Below are positions 1 through 9,750 of a stretch of DNA of 64,000 nucleotides, one piece after another (the first letter of the stretch is position 1; each line of letters starts with the position of its first letter). Source of the DNA: Henriciella sp. (GTDB taxonomy: Bacteria; Pseudomonadota; Alphaproteobacteria; Caulobacterales; Hyphomonadaceae); contig JABSPZ010000010.1 in the NCBI GenBank assembly GCA_013213785.1, positions 62,001 to 126,000 on the forward strand, in the 5' to 3' direction. Under the pieces are notes generated by a model. The model ran no database searches. It saw nothing but the letters and a program-made list of their open reading frames with translations, and was not told the DNA's origin. The translations under genes were made by a program, and so were the position numbers.

Positions 1-299
1 ATGCCGGCCGCGACGAACACCATGTGAGCATCTTCGAGCGCTTCCAGAATTTCTGGCATAGATTCTTCGGCTGATGCCTCACCAACCTCTGGCCGAGCGC
101 CTGCTCCAAGGCCTGATGTTGTCTCTAGGCCGAGCTGAATTCGGTTTTCTGTCTTGGATCGACGCATCGCTTGAGCGTCTGTATTGGCGACATAAAACTC
201 TACACCTTGCAGATTTGCTTCGATCATATTGTCGACAGCGTTTCCGCCAGCACCACCAACGCCAATAACGACAATTCGTGGTTTGAGTTCCTTAGTCAT
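1..299 (-). CDS. ftsZ: Cell division protein FtsZ, N-terminal part (cut by window edge)
   Basis: Tubulin-like GTPase that forms the cytokinetic Z-ring at midcell. Only about the first 99 codons are present; the gene runs off the left edge. Translating the minus strand from the ATG at 299 gives [20 protein letters not shown], the FtsZ nucleotide-binding N-terminus, followed by the conserved block [17 protein letters not shown] and then a hydrophobic strand (VFVAAG) that leads into the GTP-binding core. It lies 98 nt downstream of ftsA in the same direction, as in the usual ftsQ-ftsA-ftsZ order. The leader holds a CtrA-like site and a GANTC site. The call is certain; nothing can be said about the C-terminal tail. 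Confidence 0.97.
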   Translation of the reverse strand, partial: MTKELKPRIVVIGVGGAGGNAVDNMIEANLQGVEFYVANTDAQAMRRSKTENRIQLGLETTSGLGAGARPEVGEASAEESMPEILEALEDAHMVFVAAG

Positions 300-366
300 G
301 CCCTGTTCCCGTCCATTTTTAATCTACGCGCCAAAAGATGTCTGGGGGTAGAATGAACGGCTTGGC

Positions 367-381
367 CTAAAAGACTCTTAA
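367..381 (-). promoter_or_regulatory. Candidate CtrA site with an internal GANTC in the ftsZ leader
   Basis: On the minus strand the sequence reads TTAA-N7-TTAG, one mismatch from the CtrA consensus TTAA-N7-TTAA. The 7-nt spacer contains GACTC (373-377), a CcrM methylation motif. It lies 68-82 nt upstream of the ftsZ ATG. In Caulobacter, ftsZ is controlled by CtrA and by GANTC methylation with GcrA. Whether this site works that way here is inference. Confidence 0.45.
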
Positions 382-397
382 ATGACTGTCATCTCGC

Positions 398-1693
398 TCA
401 AAAATTTTCGCGGATCCAGATTAAGACCTTGGCAAACACTCCACGCCCGGATTCTCCTCCGGCTAGCGCCGCCGCATGCCCAGCCCGTGATGCGTCGGCA
501 AATCCCTTGAGTTCATAGCTTATCAGACCTGCAGCTGTGGAAAAGGCAGGATTCCCATAATTCTCGCCGAGAATGTCAGCATCAATCGGCCGTCCCATCC
601 TAACAGGTTGTTTTAGAACGGTAGTCGCGAGCTCGCGCACACCTGCTAATTGACTGGATCCGCCTGTGAGAACGGTTCGTCTCGGCAAAATTGGGCGCAA
701 AGGGCTCGCCGTGAGGTGAGCTTGCACCATTTCGAACAGCTCTTCGATTCGCGGCGCAATGATTGAGGCCAGCTGGCCGCGCGTCATTCGCCCCGCTTTT
801 AGCCGCCCATCATCCCCCAGCCGCGGGGCTTCAATTCGTTCTGCCATGCCAGGACCGGCTGTATCAGCTGTCCCATGCAGTGTTTTCAGGCGCTCAGCCG
901 CTGCAAAAGTGGTACCGATCCCTTGCGCGATATCGCCAGTCACGCGGGAGCCGCCGACTTTTACCAGGTCCAGCCAAGCAGGCGCGCCATTCATAAAGAC
1001 GGAGACGGAGGTCACACCGCCGCCAAAATCAATACAGATCGCACCATTGTCGATTTCGTCTTCGATCAGCGTTCCAGAGCCACTTGCCAGAGCCGATGGA
1101 ACGATCCGTTCAACGCCAAGATGAGCACGCTGCACACATTCTTTCAGATTATTGACGAGCGACTTCGGCGCCGTGACAACATTCAGCAGGACGCGCAACC
1201 GCTCGCCGATCATGCCAACCGCGTCGCGAATATCATCCTGATCGTCGACGCCGTACATAACGGGATAGGCACCCAACAGTTCGCGATCTTTCGGAACCGT
1301 TTGCCCAAGCGCTTTTGCCCAGACCTTTTGGACGTCTTTGCCGCTAATTTCGCGCTGTCCAAGCTCAATTTCTGCTTCAGCGAGCTGGCTATCGACTTTC
1401 GGGCCTGTGATCCCAAGGATAACGCGGTCAATTCGTTCGCCTGCTTCGCGTTCGGCATCTTCAACGGCGAGCCTGATAGAGCGTTCGAGCGCTTCAATGT
1501 CAGAGATAGAACCGCCATTGAAACCGCGGCTTTGTTGGCGTCCACCGCCCATAAAGGCAAACCCGGCTCGGCTACCAGGATCCACACGGCCAATCAAACA
1601 AGCAATTTTTGAACAGCCGATATCTAGAGCCGCAACAACGGTGCCCGCTTTGCCAACTTGTCTCGGTTTCAGTCTTTGCTCATTCGTTGCCAT
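398..1693 (-). CDS. ftsA: Cell division protein FtsA
   Basis: Actin-like ATPase that tethers FtsZ to the inner membrane. The 431-residue length is normal. Visible features are the phosphate-1 motif AALDIGCSKIACLIG near residue 22, the internal FGGGVTSVSVF phosphate-2 strand near the middle, the TGGSSQLAGV adenosine motif near residue 340, and a basic, aromatic C-terminus (KVLIWIRENF) that fits the amphipathic membrane-targeting helix. The start ATG overlaps the ftsQ stop by one base (TAATG), so translation is probably coupled to ftsQ. It is followed by ftsZ. Confidence 0.96.
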   Translation of the reverse strand: MATNEQRLKPRQVGKAGTVVAALDIGCSKIACLIGRVDPGSRAGFAFMGGGRQQSRGFNGGSISDIEALERSIRLAVEDAEREAGERIDRVILGITGPKVDSQLAEAEIELGQREISGKDVQKVWAKALGQTVPKDRELLGAYPVMYGVDDQDDIRDAVGMIGERLRVLLNVVTAPKSLVNNLKECVQRAHLGVERIVPSALASGSGTLIEDEIDNGAICIDFGGGVTSVSVFMNGAPAWLDLVKVGGSRVTGDIAQGIGTTFAAAERLKTLHGTADTAGPGMAERIEAPRLGDDGRLKAGRMTRGQLASIIAPRIEELFEMVQAHLTASPLRPILPRRTVLTGGSSQLAGVRELATTVLKQPVRMGRPIDADILGENYGNPAFSTAAGLISYELKGFADASRAGHAAALAGGESGRGVFAKVLIWIRENF

Positions 1694-2514
1694 TAAGCAG
1701 CGCCTCCTGACGGTTGCCTGGCAGGGGTCAGATAAACATGCCCTGCAATTCTAAGATCGATCACGCTCAAAGGCCGCGCGGCCAGCTCTGATTTTGCATG
1801 CGTCGCTGCAAAACTTGTTAGACTGGGCACCAAACTCTCATCGGTCGGTAGTTTTACGATCGCGCCTGATTTCAATACGAGGTCCCAGCGCCGACCGGCA
1901 ACGCGGCGCGCATGATCGGTATGCGCGCGAAGGTTGGGTGCGAGCAGAAACGCTTTTTCCAGCGCAGGGACTGCTTCAGGTCCGCCAACGCCCACGGCTT
2001 TTACCAGATCCAAATGGTCGCTCGGACGCGCTTTCGGCATGAGGCGTCCTAGACTGTCGACAACGGCCCAGTTTTCACCGTCATTCCAAAGCGCCATCGG
2101 CTCAGCGGCGCTCGCATAAATCATCACCGTGTCTGGCCAAAGACGATAGACACGGACTTTTGTTACGAGGCGGGTCTCTTCAACGCGGTTGCGGATCAGG
2201 TGCGGATCGGCGCGAAACATATTCTCGCCAGGTTCAATCATCGCAGCCGCTTTGATCTGGCGTGCAACCGCGGGGACGTGCTCCAGTCCGATCACTTCGA
2301 CTGTATCGACAGACAGACCAATTGAGCGCGAGGCGCCATCCATAGCGCTGCCCCAACGTTGTCCGACTTGTGAAAGTGAGCCGCCGAGCATGGCAGCGCC
2401 AGCCACGATCAGGGCGACAACCATGACCAAGCCGAAAATCACAGACGAGATCTGGGTGCGTTCCAGAGCAATGTCTGCTTCAGGCTCTGACTTTTTGCCT
2501 TTGGCCCGTGGCAT
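1693..2514 (-). CDS. ftsQ: Cell division protein FtsQ
   Basis: Bitopic divisome protein with a cytoplasmic N-terminus, one transmembrane helix (about residues 25-48), a POTRA domain (about 70-140) and a C-terminal beta domain. The translation shows the POTRA pattern VEVIGLEHV...IEPGENMFRADP...VRVYRLWPDTV and the FtsQ signature RRVAGRRWDLVLKSGAIVKLP near residue 205. The 273-residue length is typical. It is the first gene of a ftsQ-ftsA-ftsZ unit. Upstream, where ddl and murB usually sit, a TonB-dependent receptor on the other strand intervenes, so ftsQ must use a promoter in 2515-2853. Confidence 0.93.
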   Translation of the reverse strand: MPRAKGKKSEPEADIALERTQISSVIFGLVMVVALIVAGAAMLGGSLSQVGQRWGSAMDGASRSIGLSVDTVEVIGLEHVPAVARQIKAAAMIEPGENMFRADPHLIRNRVEETRLVTKVRVYRLWPDTVMIYASAAEPMALWNDGENWAVVDSLGRLMPKARPSDHLDLVKAVGVGGPEAVPALEKAFLLAPNLRAHTDHARRVAGRRWDLVLKSGAIVKLPTDESLVPSLTSFAATHAKSELAARPLSVIDLRIAGHVYLTPARQPSGGAA

Positions 2515-2683
2515 CTCGCGTTACTTCCTCTCACCAATCTCCACCTTGGATCATCCTGAAATGTCCTGGATACGCTTGAGGCGCGGAAAGCTACTGCTTG
2601 TTAAAGCAGGGTTTTTGACACCACCAAACGGATCGAAGCCACACGAAATAACGATCCAACCAAGTGAATTTTGCATCAAAGTC

Positions 2684-2738
2684 GTAAAACTCTCTTAAAG
2701 CCCGGGCAGGTTGCGGAAGATTCATTTTTCACCCGGGC
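2684..2738 (-). promoter_or_regulatory. Regulatory region upstream of ftsQ: CtrA-like site and CCCGGG inverted repeat
   Basis: The ftsQ/TonB-receptor intergenic region contains GTAA-N7-TTAA at 2684-2698 (one mismatch from the CtrA consensus), a GATTC site at 2719-2723, and a 7-nt inverted repeat GCCCGGG/CCCGGGC at 2700-2706 and 2732-2738. CtrA control of division genes is known in Caulobacter. The role of the GC-rich repeat is unknown. I did not find a convincing -35/-10 pair for ftsQ. Confidence 0.35.
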
Positions 2739-2827
2739 GAATTCTGGCAATTTGGCCACCTGCCCCATTTTCGACACAGAATGCGGGCCTTTAGAAGCTC
2801 TACGATTTTGCAGAGATCTAACGCGAT

Positions 2828-2886
2828 CTACAAATGTAGAAATTTTCTAAAAATTGGGGTTGCAGAGAACAAGTTACACCTGTAAC
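2828..2886 (+). promoter_or_regulatory. Two palindromes sharing the core TACA-NN-TGTA upstream of the TonB-dependent receptor
   Basis: CTACAAATGTAG at 2828-2839 and GTTACACCTGTAAC at 2873-2886 are both inverted repeats with the same TACA-NN-TGTA core, spaced 46 nt centre to centre. They lie 43-101 nt upstream of the receptor's start codon. This suggests a pair of operators for a dimeric regulator that controls the receptor. The regulator is not identified. Confidence 0.45.
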
Positions 2887-2928
2887 ACACGCCCAGTCGG
2901 GATCGTTTTTCTCTTTAGGGCGATAATA

Positions 2929-5004
2929 ATGAAGTATACTTTTCTCGCTGGGCTACTCGTGAGCCTTCCGCTGTCTGTGCACGCACAGGAGCCTGAGCAA
3001 ACCAGTGATGATACGCGCACCTTCACCATTGCTGACTTTGAGCAATTCGCCCCACGCTCTGCGCTGGACATGGTCAGACAAATCCCAGGGTTCAGCATTT
3101 CGCAGAGCGACGGACAGCGCGGCTTCGGCCAAGCGCAGGAAAATGTTCTAATCAATGGCCAGCGGATATCGTCTAAGTCGACTGGCGTCCGCGAGGTTCT
3201 CTCCCGCATTCCAGCGACGAATGTCGAACAGATTGAGCTGGTTGAAGGCGCCAGTCTGGATATTCCGGGCCTGAGCGGCCAAGTCGCCAATGTTATTGCC
3301 ACTGCGAACGGGATCAGCGGCACATGGACCTATCGCCAGCGCTACCGCGAAAACTTGCCGCCTGCCCTGGATTGGTTCGAAGTCTCAGTGAACGGACAGA
3401 ACGGAGCCCTCGGCTGGACCCTCGGCGTCGAGACAGAGCCCAATCGCGGCGCGTCAGCTGGCCGTGAAGACGTGTTTGAGAACTTCAGCAATGGTGTTGG
3501 CGAGCTCGTGCGTTATCGCGAGGAAGAATTCACCTTCATCGCTGATTTCGTAAACCTCAACGGCAGCCTCAATTGGAAACCTGCCAATGGGCACATCGCC
3601 AATCTGAATGCCGAGTACAATTTGTGGGAGCCGGACCAGCGCGAGACCACAAGTACGTTCTCGCCAGATGGAACCCTGCTCAGTCAATCGGTGTTCCAGT
3701 TCAAAGAGAATGAATGGAACAGCGAGATCAGCGGTGACTATGAACTGGATCTGGGACCCGGACGCTTCAAACTGATCGGCCTGCAACGAAATGAGCACAG
3801 CCCGACGCGCGCCAAGTTTTTTGGCGCGAATATCGACGGGACCGAACTGGTCAATCAAATCGCTGACAGTACGACAGATGAGAGCGAAAGTATCTTGCGC
3901 GGTGAATACAATCTCACCGGCGCGAATAATTCAGATTGGCAATTCTCACTTGAGGGCGCGTTTAACTCGCTCGAAAACGAGCAGCAAAGGTTTCGGGGCG
4001 ATACATTCGACTCGGTCACTGAAATCCCAGGCAACCCGGGCGTTCGCGTTGAAGAAAAGCGCGCTGAAGCCTTCATCACGCATGGCCGCCAGCTCACGAA
4101 AGACCTGAGGCTCCAAGCTTCACTCGGTGCGGAGCAATCTGAAATCATGTCTGAGAGCGCGGACGTGACCCAGACACGAACCTTCACGCGCCCGAAAGGC
4201 TCAGCTTCACTCGCATGGACGGTCAACGACAAGACCAACATCAATGCCTCGATTGAACGCCAGGTAGGACAACTGAACTTCTTCGATTTCGTCTCGAACG
4301 TCGATCTAAACCGCGGCGACGATAATACCGGCAATGTTGATATCGTTCCGGATCAGCGGTGGCGGCTCGGCGTGGAAGTCGAACGCGATTTTGGCAGTTG
4401 GGGCGCCGTCACCGCAGAGGTGTTCGGCGAGCAAATCGAAGACCTGATTGATCTCGTACCAATCTTTGATCAGGGAACCCCGCCGCGCCCGATTGGCGAA
4501 GGTCCGGGGAACATTGATGACGCGTCACGTTACGGGATCGAGATCGATGGCACGTTTAAATTCGACAATTTGGGTTGGAAGGGCGCACAGCTTGAATACG
4601 AGGTCTTCGCCCAAGACACATTCCTAGACGACCCGCTCACGGGCGAAACGCGCGATTTCAACGGCAGAACGATCTATTTTTATGAGTTGAATTTCCGCCA
4701 CGATATTCCGAATACAGATTGGGCGTGGGGCTTGAACTATGAGAAGTTTGAAGAAGCCCCCGTGTTCCGGCGCGACGCTCGGCGCTTTTTCATCCAGCCA
4801 CAAGGGTTTTCCTGGGCTTTCATCGAACACAAAGACATCTTCGGTATGACTGGATCGATCTTTTACGCGAACCTTTTGGACAGCGATGATGATTTCCAGC
4901 GGATCCAATATGCACCGGATCGCAATGGTCAGATTGTACAGATCGAGGATCGCAGCCGGAACTTTGGTGGCATCCTGACCCTACGATTGCAGGGGTCGTT
5001 CTAA
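2929..5004 (+). CDS. TonB-dependent outer membrane receptor
   Basis: Outer membrane beta-barrel transporter energised by TonB; the substrate is unknown. About 691 residues from the ATG at 2929, which gives a clean signal peptide [19 protein letters not shown]; an in-frame upstream start at 2854 adds 25 residues that do not look like part of the protein. The plug domain follows (about residues 40-130, with [19 protein letters not shown] and [11 protein letters not shown]), then a long barrel rich in alternating aromatic strands, ending in the terminal strand TLRLQGSF with C-terminal Phe. No STN signalling domain is visible. It lies inside the dcw cluster on the opposite strand and overlaps murB tail to tail by 4 nt. 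Confidence 0.88.
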   Translation: MKYTFLAGLLVSLPLSVHAQEPEQTSDDTRTFTIADFEQFAPRSALDMVRQIPGFSISQSDGQRGFGQAQENVLINGQRISSKSTGVREVLSRIPATNVEQIELVEGASLDIPGLSGQVANVIATANGISGTWTYRQRYRENLPPALDWFEVSVNGQNGALGWTLGVETEPNRGASAGREDVFENFSNGVGELVRYREEEFTFIADFVNLNGSLNWKPANGHIANLNAEYNLWEPDQRETTSTFSPDGTLLSQSVFQFKENEWNSEISGDYELDLGPGRFKLIGLQRNEHSPTRAKFFGANIDGTELVNQIADSTTDESESILRGEYNLTGANNSDWQFSLEGAFNSLENEQQRFRGDTFDSVTEIPGNPGVRVEEKRAEAFITHGRQLTKDLRLQASLGAEQSEIMSESADVTQTRTFTRPKGSASLAWTVNDKTNINASIERQVGQLNFFDFVSNVDLNRGDDNTGNVDIVPDQRWRLGVEVERDFGSWGAVTAEVFGEQIEDLIDLVPIFDQGTPPRPIGEGPGNIDDASRYGIEIDGTFKFDNLGWKGAQLEYEVFAQDTFLDDPLTGETRDFNGRTIYFYELNFRHDIPNTDWAWGLNYEKFEEAPVFRRDARRFFIQPQGFSWAFIEHKDIFGMTGSIFYANLLDSDDDFQRIQYAPDRNGQIVQIEDRSRNFGGILTLRLQGSF

Positions 5005-5933
5005 CCGGCTTGCAATCGTCCGATCCGGCGAATTTCCCAGCGCAGGTCCACGCCCGAATGGTCGAGGACGCGCGCCCGAACCAACTCGCCTAAAGCTTCA
5101 ATATCGGCGGCCGTCGCGTCGCCGGTATTGATCAAGAAATTACAATGCTTCTCGCTGACCATTGCGCCGCCAACTTTCAGCCCTCGGCACCCTGCTGCAT
5201 CAATCAGTTTCCAGCTCGAACGGGCATCCGACGTGCCCGGAGGATCTGGATTGGCGAAGGTAGATCCACCGGTCTTGTCTTTGATGGGCTGGGTCTCCGC
5301 GCGGCGCTTTTGGTGCGCGGCGATTTCCTCGGCAAGGATCTCTGGATCACCGCCCGTTTCCCCTCGCAGATGAAGTTCTGTCACGATGATATCCGACGGA
5401 AAATCGGTATGGCGATAAGAAAAGCCAATCTCATCACGTGAAAGCCGGACCAGATCACCAGTCCGCGTCACGCCGTCTACGGCGGTCACGACATCACTGA
5501 GCTCGTGCCCGTAACAGCCCGCATTCGTTCGAACAGCGCCGCCAATCGATCCGGGAATTCCGGACAGAAACGACAATCCGCTCAGCCCCTCGCGGGCCGC
5601 CGCTTTTGCAACGGAGAGATCCAAAGCACCCGCGCGGGCGGTCAGGCTGCGGTCGCCCTCACGGCGAATGTCGCCCCAATATTTACCCATCAGGCGGATC
5701 ACCACGCCTTCTATGCCACCATCGCGGACAATCGTATTCGACCCGACACCGAGCACCGTGACCGGAACCTCCGTCGGAAGAGCTTTCAGTACGGTCTGAA
5801 GGTCTTCTATGTCCGCAGGCAAAACCAACATGTCCGCTGTCCCGCCCACGCGAAACCAAGTATACGGGGCGAGTGCTGCATTCTTCATCATTTTGCCGCG
5901 AAACTCGGGCAAAGCGCTTAAATCGAAGGTCAT
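5001..5933 (-). CDS. murB: UDP-N-acetylenolpyruvoylglucosamine reductase MurB
   Basis: FAD- and NADPH-dependent enzyme that reduces UDP-GlcNAc-enolpyruvate to UDP-MurNAc in the cytoplasm. Visible motifs are [24 protein letters not shown] (FAD-binding), [26 protein letters not shown], the catalytic-serine loop [10 protein letters not shown], and a C-terminal [14 protein letters not shown] block with the conserved Glu. I chose the ATG at 5933 (310 residues); the longer form from 5978 would abut the divergent GPP34 gene and adds an unlikely basic N-terminus. It is separated from ftsQ by a TonB receptor, and ddl is absent. Confidence 0.95.
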   Translation of the reverse strand: MTFDLSALPEFRGKMMKNAALAPYTWFRVGGTADMLVLPADIEDLQTVLKALPTEVPVTVLGVGSNTIVRDGGIEGVVIRLMGKYWGDIRREGDRSLTARAGALDLSVAKAAAREGLSGLSFLSGIPGSIGGAVRTNAGCYGHELSDVVTAVDGVTRTGDLVRLSRDEIGFSYRHTDFPSDIIVTELHLRGETGGDPEILAEEIAAHQKRRAETQPIKDKTGGSTFANPDPPGTSDARSSWKLIDAAGCRGLKVGGAMVSEKHCNFLINTGDATAADIEALGELVRARVLDHSGVDLRWEIRRIGRLQAG

Positions 5934-5978
5934 AGCTTCGCCTACCGCTTGTCGGTGGCGACGAAAAGGGGCGAACAC

Positions 5979-6659
5979 ATGAGCATGGATATTTCACTCC
6001 CCCAGGGCTTGCTCTTGCTCTCGCTCAATGACGCCACGGGCAAGACCGAAGACGGATATTATCAGCCTGCACTCGCAGGCGCAGCGCTTGCTGATTTGAT
6101 GCTGCGCGGTGCGATCGAGTTACAGCTCGATCCGCAATCAATCATTCCCCTGCGCCATACGCTCGAACTCGGGGCGTTTCTCAGCATGTGCGACGATGCG
6201 ATTGGCGGCGCGGCGAAGCGTCAGAATTTGACCTATTGGGTCTCGGCCCTCGCGCACCAAAAAGACTTTATTGCGACGCTGGCAGATGAGCTCTGCCATC
6301 TCGGCGCACTCACACGTAAGAAAACGCGGGTGTTTGGTCTGTTCACACGAACGGTCTGGCCTGAAGCTTCGCCGGTTCTAGAAAATGCGCTGAAACAAGA
6401 GATGGCGACCGCGATGTTTGAGAGCGGCCCGATTGACGAACGCCTTTGCTTGACCATTGCTCTCGCCAAAGCCGTTGGCCTTTTAGAGTTTAATTTCGAC
6501 GCCGCAGATTTAGCTGCTCATGCGGACCGGATTGAGTCGATTGCCGCGGGCGAATGCCTCACTACAGAGGCGACCGATGCGGTCGTTGGCGCCGTCAACG
6601 AAGCGATCCGCGCCGCGAATGCGATTGCCGACTCAACGACGGCGTCGATCGTTACCTAG
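5979..6659 (+). CDS. GPP34 (GOLPH3/Vps74-like) family protein
   Basis: A 226-residue protein with the helical pattern of the GPP34 family: N-terminal [16 protein letters not shown], the [18 protein letters not shown] helix and a later [11 protein letters not shown] helix. In eukaryotes the family binds phosphatidylinositol-4-phosphate at the Golgi; bacterial members have no settled role. The start at 5979 is set by a strong Shine-Dalgarno sequence (AAAAGGGG) about 7 nt upstream. The gene is divergent from murB (45 nt apart) and overlaps the next minus-strand gene by 4 nt (CTAG, where both stops share bases). It is an unusual neighbour for murB and murC. Confidence 0.75.
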   Translation: MSMDISLPQGLLLLSLNDATGKTEDGYYQPALAGAALADLMLRGAIELQLDPQSIIPLRHTLELGAFLSMCDDAIGGAAKRQNLTYWVSALAHQKDFIATLADELCHLGALTRKKTRVFGLFTRTVWPEASPVLENALKQEMATAMFESGPIDERLCLTIALAKAVGLLEFNFDAADLAAHADRIESIAAGECLTTEATDAVVGAVNEAIRAANAIADSTTASIVT

Positions 6660-7225
6660 AAGCGATAGCGCAGTTTGAAATTCGCCCACGCTTCCGCCTC
6701 AAGCGCGGCCGCTTGCTGAACATCTAAGGCGCCAAAGACACGCGCTTGTTCGGCGCGGTAGACCAAACTGGCACCAATCGTAGCGTCCATTGACCAGCCA
6801 GAGGCTGGGGTCCCCGTCTGCAGCCCGACACCAATGAAAGGCGCGCGGTCCCGGTCATGATCATAAAGCCCGCTGCGTCGGCCGGTGTTTACGATTGCTC
6901 GATCAATCTGTCGGCCAAGTTCGGATCGGTCTTCACTTGAGCCAACCGCGAGAACCAGATTCGGATGCCCGGTGCTTACAAAGGCAAACGTCCCGACTGG
7001 CCCTGGGTCTTGCACACTGACCTTAGGCATTGGCACCGGCTGAGATGCAGCCGTGACACCCGCATCGAAACGAGGTCGCAGCGCAACTTGGCGTGCTGGT
7101 ACGGGCGTTTGATCCTGCATTCGAAGCCTAATGATAGGCTCTTCATCTGCCGCATGCTGCGCAATCACGCCTGTAATCGATAAGGCGAGGCTGATCGCCA
7201 ATACGATGAGTGTTTTCGTCCACAC
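6656..7225 (-). CDS. Exported protein of unknown function
   Basis: About 189 residues. I chose the GTG at 7225 because GAGGGA lies 7 nt upstream; a TTG at 7246 is the other choice. The N-terminus (MWTKTLIVLAISLALSITG) is a signal peptide or membrane anchor. A Pro- and Gln-rich segment follows, then a region with alternating Gly and aromatic residues that ends in ANFKLRYRF, resembling the last strand of a small outer membrane barrel. I do not recognise the family. It lies between murC (103 nt upstream) and the convergent GPP34 gene, so it is probably co-transcribed with murC. Confidence 0.6.
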   Translation of the reverse strand: MWTKTLIVLAISLALSITGVIAQHAADEEPIIRLRMQDQTPVPARQVALRPRFDAGVTAASQPVPMPKVSVQDPGPVGTFAFVSTGHPNLVLAVGSSEDRSELGRQIDRAIVNTGRRSGLYDHDRDRAPFIGVGLQTGTPASGWSMDATIGASLVYRAEQARVFGALDVQQAAALEAEAWANFKLRYRF

Positions 7226-7328
7226 GACGCCGTCCCTCACGCCCAATCAGACTAAGGGATGCCAGCGAGTCTTTGACAAAACAGAACGAGAGTCCGCGCA
7301 ATTGCGCAGACTCTATTTACCAAGAAGG

Positions 7329-8738
7329 CTATCCTTCTAGCGCCTCGATCAGACTGTTGGCATGCGCCGAAATGCTACCCGCCCCCATACACACGACCAT
7401 ATCGCCGGGTCTGGCGATGTCTTTGATCAGCTGCGGTAAGGTTTCTAGATCGGCCAGCGTGTGCGCTTCTTTATGGCCGTGCCCCTTCATACTCGCGACC
7501 AAGGCGGTGTGATCGATGCCCTCGATCGGGCTCTCCCCCGCCGCGAAGACGGGTGTGATAACCGCGATATCGGCCTCGCGGTAGCATTGCGCAAAGTCTT
7601 CGAACAGATCCTCGAGCCGCGAATAACGATGCGGTTGCGAGATCGCGATCACGCGCCCCTGCCCCTGGATCGCACGGGCCGCTTTCAAACAGGCCTCGAT
7701 CTCAACCGGGTGGTGCGCGTAATCATCGATAATTTTGACGCCGTTGCATTCGCCGACCGGTGTAAAGCGACGCTTCACGCCGCCAAAGGCTTTCAGACTG
7801 TCGCGGAGCTGATCATTGGTGGCGCCAAGCTCGACCGCCACAGCAATCGCCGCCAAGGCGTTCGAGACATTGTGCTCACCCGCCATAGGCAGGAAGACCT
7901 GTTCAATCACGCGTTCGCTCGCATTTAGCTGCGCCCGGATCATGACATCAAAAGTCACGCCCTCCGTGGAGGGTTGCAGGTTCACCGCGCGCACATCGGC
8001 CTGGCGATTATAGCCATAGGTGATGATCCGACGGTCTGAGACGCGCGCCACCATGGCTGCGACCTCGGGATGGTCGGTGCACAAGACGCCAAAACCATAG
8101 AACGGGATATTGCCGACATAGGTGTCGAACGCATCGCGCAGCGCATCCATGGAGCCATAATGCTCCATATGTTCGGGATCCATATTGGTGACGATGGCGA
8201 TCGTCGGACGGATCTTCATGAATGTGCCATCACTCTCGTCGGCTTCCAGAACGATCCAGTCGCCATCTCCGGCTTTGGCATTCGAGCCATAAGCGTTGAT
8301 GATCCCACCATTGATCACAGTCGGATCAATCCCAGCGCCATCCAGCAGAGCAGCGACCATGGTGGTGGTCGTCGTCTTGCCGTGCGTACCCGCCACCGCG
8401 ACCGTCCATTTAAGACGGATAATCTCAGCCAGCATATCGGCGCGGCGCACCACTGGAATCCCGGCAGCGCGGGCGGCTTGAACCTCGACATTGTCATCTT
8501 TGATCGCGCTTGAGATAATCACCGCGCTGGTGCCGGCGACATTCTCTGCCACATGGCCAATATGGACGACGGCGCCGCGTTCCCGCAGGCGCTCAACATT
8601 GGCGCTTTCCTTCATATCTGAGCCTTGCACCTGATAGCCGAGATTGATCATGATCTCTGCAATGCCGGACATGCCAATGCCACCAATTCCAACAAGGTGA
8701 GCGGGGCCGAGCGGGAAAGGCGTTGGAGAAGGTTTCAT
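7329..8738 (-). CDS. murC: UDP-N-acetylmuramate--L-alanine ligase MurC
   Basis: Cytoplasmic ATP-dependent ligase that adds the first L-Ala to UDP-MurNAc. The 469-residue length is normal. Visible features are the N-terminal Rossmann motif [16 protein letters not shown], the ATP-binding P-loop [18 protein letters not shown] near residue 115, the central EADESDGTF block, and the C-terminal [10 protein letters not shown] motif near residue 320. It stops with TAG at the expected length. Upstream, the DUF3291 gene on the other strand separates it from murG, so it probably has its own promoter between 8739 and 8884. Confidence 0.97.
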   Translation of the reverse strand: MKPSPTPFPLGPAHLVGIGGIGMSGIAEIMINLGYQVQGSDMKESANVERLRERGAVVHIGHVAENVAGTSAVIISSAIKDDNVEVQAARAAGIPVVRRADMLAEIIRLKWTVAVAGTHGKTTTTTMVAALLDGAGIDPTVINGGIINAYGSNAKAGDGDWIVLEADESDGTFMKIRPTIAIVTNMDPEHMEHYGSMDALRDAFDTYVGNIPFYGFGVLCTDHPEVAAMVARVSDRRIITYGYNRQADVRAVNLQPSTEGVTFDVMIRAQLNASERVIEQVFLPMAGEHNVSNALAAIAVAVELGATNDQLRDSLKAFGGVKRRFTPVGECNGVKIIDDYAHHPVEIEACLKAARAIQGQGRVIAISQPHRYSRLEDLFEDFAQCYREADIAVITPVFAAGESPIEGIDHTALVASMKGHGHKEAHTLADLETLPQLIKDIARPGDMVVCMGAGSISAHANSLIEALEG

Positions 8739-8884
8739 GAGATCTCTCTGTCCGATTGAGGCACTAAAAGGCGCTTAGCCTGTTCCGCGCGCACGAGGCA
8801 AGTTCATGGCTGATCGGAGCGCTTGTAACTGGCGCTATCAACTCCAATGTGCATGGGTTCATGTCCAAAAGATGGAGACGTTTC

Positions 8885-9367
8885 ATGAAGATGCAGCTTG
8901 CAGAGCTAAATGTCGGACGCTTGGTAGCCCCGACCGATGACCCAAGAGTCAAAGACTTCATGGACAATCTCGATTTCATCAACGGGCTTGGCAAACAGAT
9001 GCCTGGCTTCGTCTGGATGATGGAGGGTTCCGGCGAGCCGGGCACCGGGAACACCGAAGCGAAAATCGATGGCGATCCGCAATACGTTTCGAACCTGACG
9101 GTCTGGGAAGATGTCGAGAGCCTCGAGAAATTCGTCTGGGGCACGGTGCATAAGAGATTCTATGAGCGCCGCGAGGAATGGTTCGAGGTGATGGGTCAAA
9201 TGCACTTTGTGATGTGGTGGGTGCCAGAGGGCCATGAGCCAACATTGGACGAGGCCCTCACAAAGCTCGAGCATCGCCAAAAACATGGCGATTCAGCCGA
9301 TGCGTTCGGTTGGGAATGGCTCAAAGAAGCGAAGATGTACGAAACCCACCGCTGCAACGCGGCTTAA
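8885..9367 (+). CDS. DUF3291 domain-containing protein
   Basis: About 160 residues, matching the DUF3291 pattern: MQLAELNVGRLVAPTDDPRV at the start, INGLGKQMPGFVWMMEG, then the NLTVWEDVESLEKFVWGTVH and WFVPEGH-like (WWVPEGHEPTLDEA) blocks. The family is predicted to have a ferredoxin-like dimeric alpha/beta-barrel fold; no reaction is known. I chose the ATG at 8885 because GGAG lies 7 nt upstream. It is a plus-strand insertion in the dcw cluster and ends in a 4-nt TTAA overlap with the membrane protein gene that follows. Confidence 0.75.
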   Translation: MKMQLAELNVGRLVAPTDDPRVKDFMDNLDFINGLGKQMPGFVWMMEGSGEPGTGNTEAKIDGDPQYVSNLTVWEDVESLEKFVWGTVHKRFYERREEWFEVMGQMHFVMWWVPEGHEPTLDEALTKLEHRQKHGDSADAFGWEWLKEAKMYETHRCNAA

Positions 9368-9750
9368 TCGCGTTCAGGTTTTTCCGGTCTTCGACCGAGC
9401 AAAGCCATCAAGAAGCCCGCTAAAGCAATGGCCAACATGATCCCAATGATCAGGGTCAGAGGAGACTCAGCGATCGGGCCATTGGTTTCTGGACCGCCCG
9501 CTCGAAAGTTTCGGACATGGGTGAAGAATGACATCCAGAACATCGCGACGGTGAAGCCCCAGCCGCCGCTGAGCCATCTTATTGTACCCGTTTTGAGCGC
9601 GCGCTGTCCGCCAAAGATGAGAAGCGCGGCGCCAATATAGTCGACGACCCAAAACGGCCACCACTGCCAGTCGCCCCAGTTTCGCACCATTTCGCCAACG
9701 AAGAGGAAAACTCCAAACGCAATTGCGAGATAGGCTGAAACTCTAATCAT
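9364..9750 (-). CDS. Small four-helix membrane protein of unknown function
   Basis: A 128-residue protein with four hydrophobic segments at about residues 4-20, 30-48, 61-78 and 98-119, and a charged C-terminal tail (RRPEKPERD). No recognisable motif. Its ATG overlaps the murG stop in an ATGA arrangement, so it is probably translationally coupled to murG and made with the lipid II enzymes. This coupling is the only hint of a link to envelope synthesis. Confidence 0.6.
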   Translation of the reverse strand: MIRVSAYLAIAFGVFLFVGEMVRNWGDWQWWPFWVVDYIGAALLIFGGQRALKTGTIRWLSGGWGFTVAMFWMSFFTHVRNFRAGGPETNGPIAESPLTLIIGIMLAIALAGFLMALLGRRPEKPERD

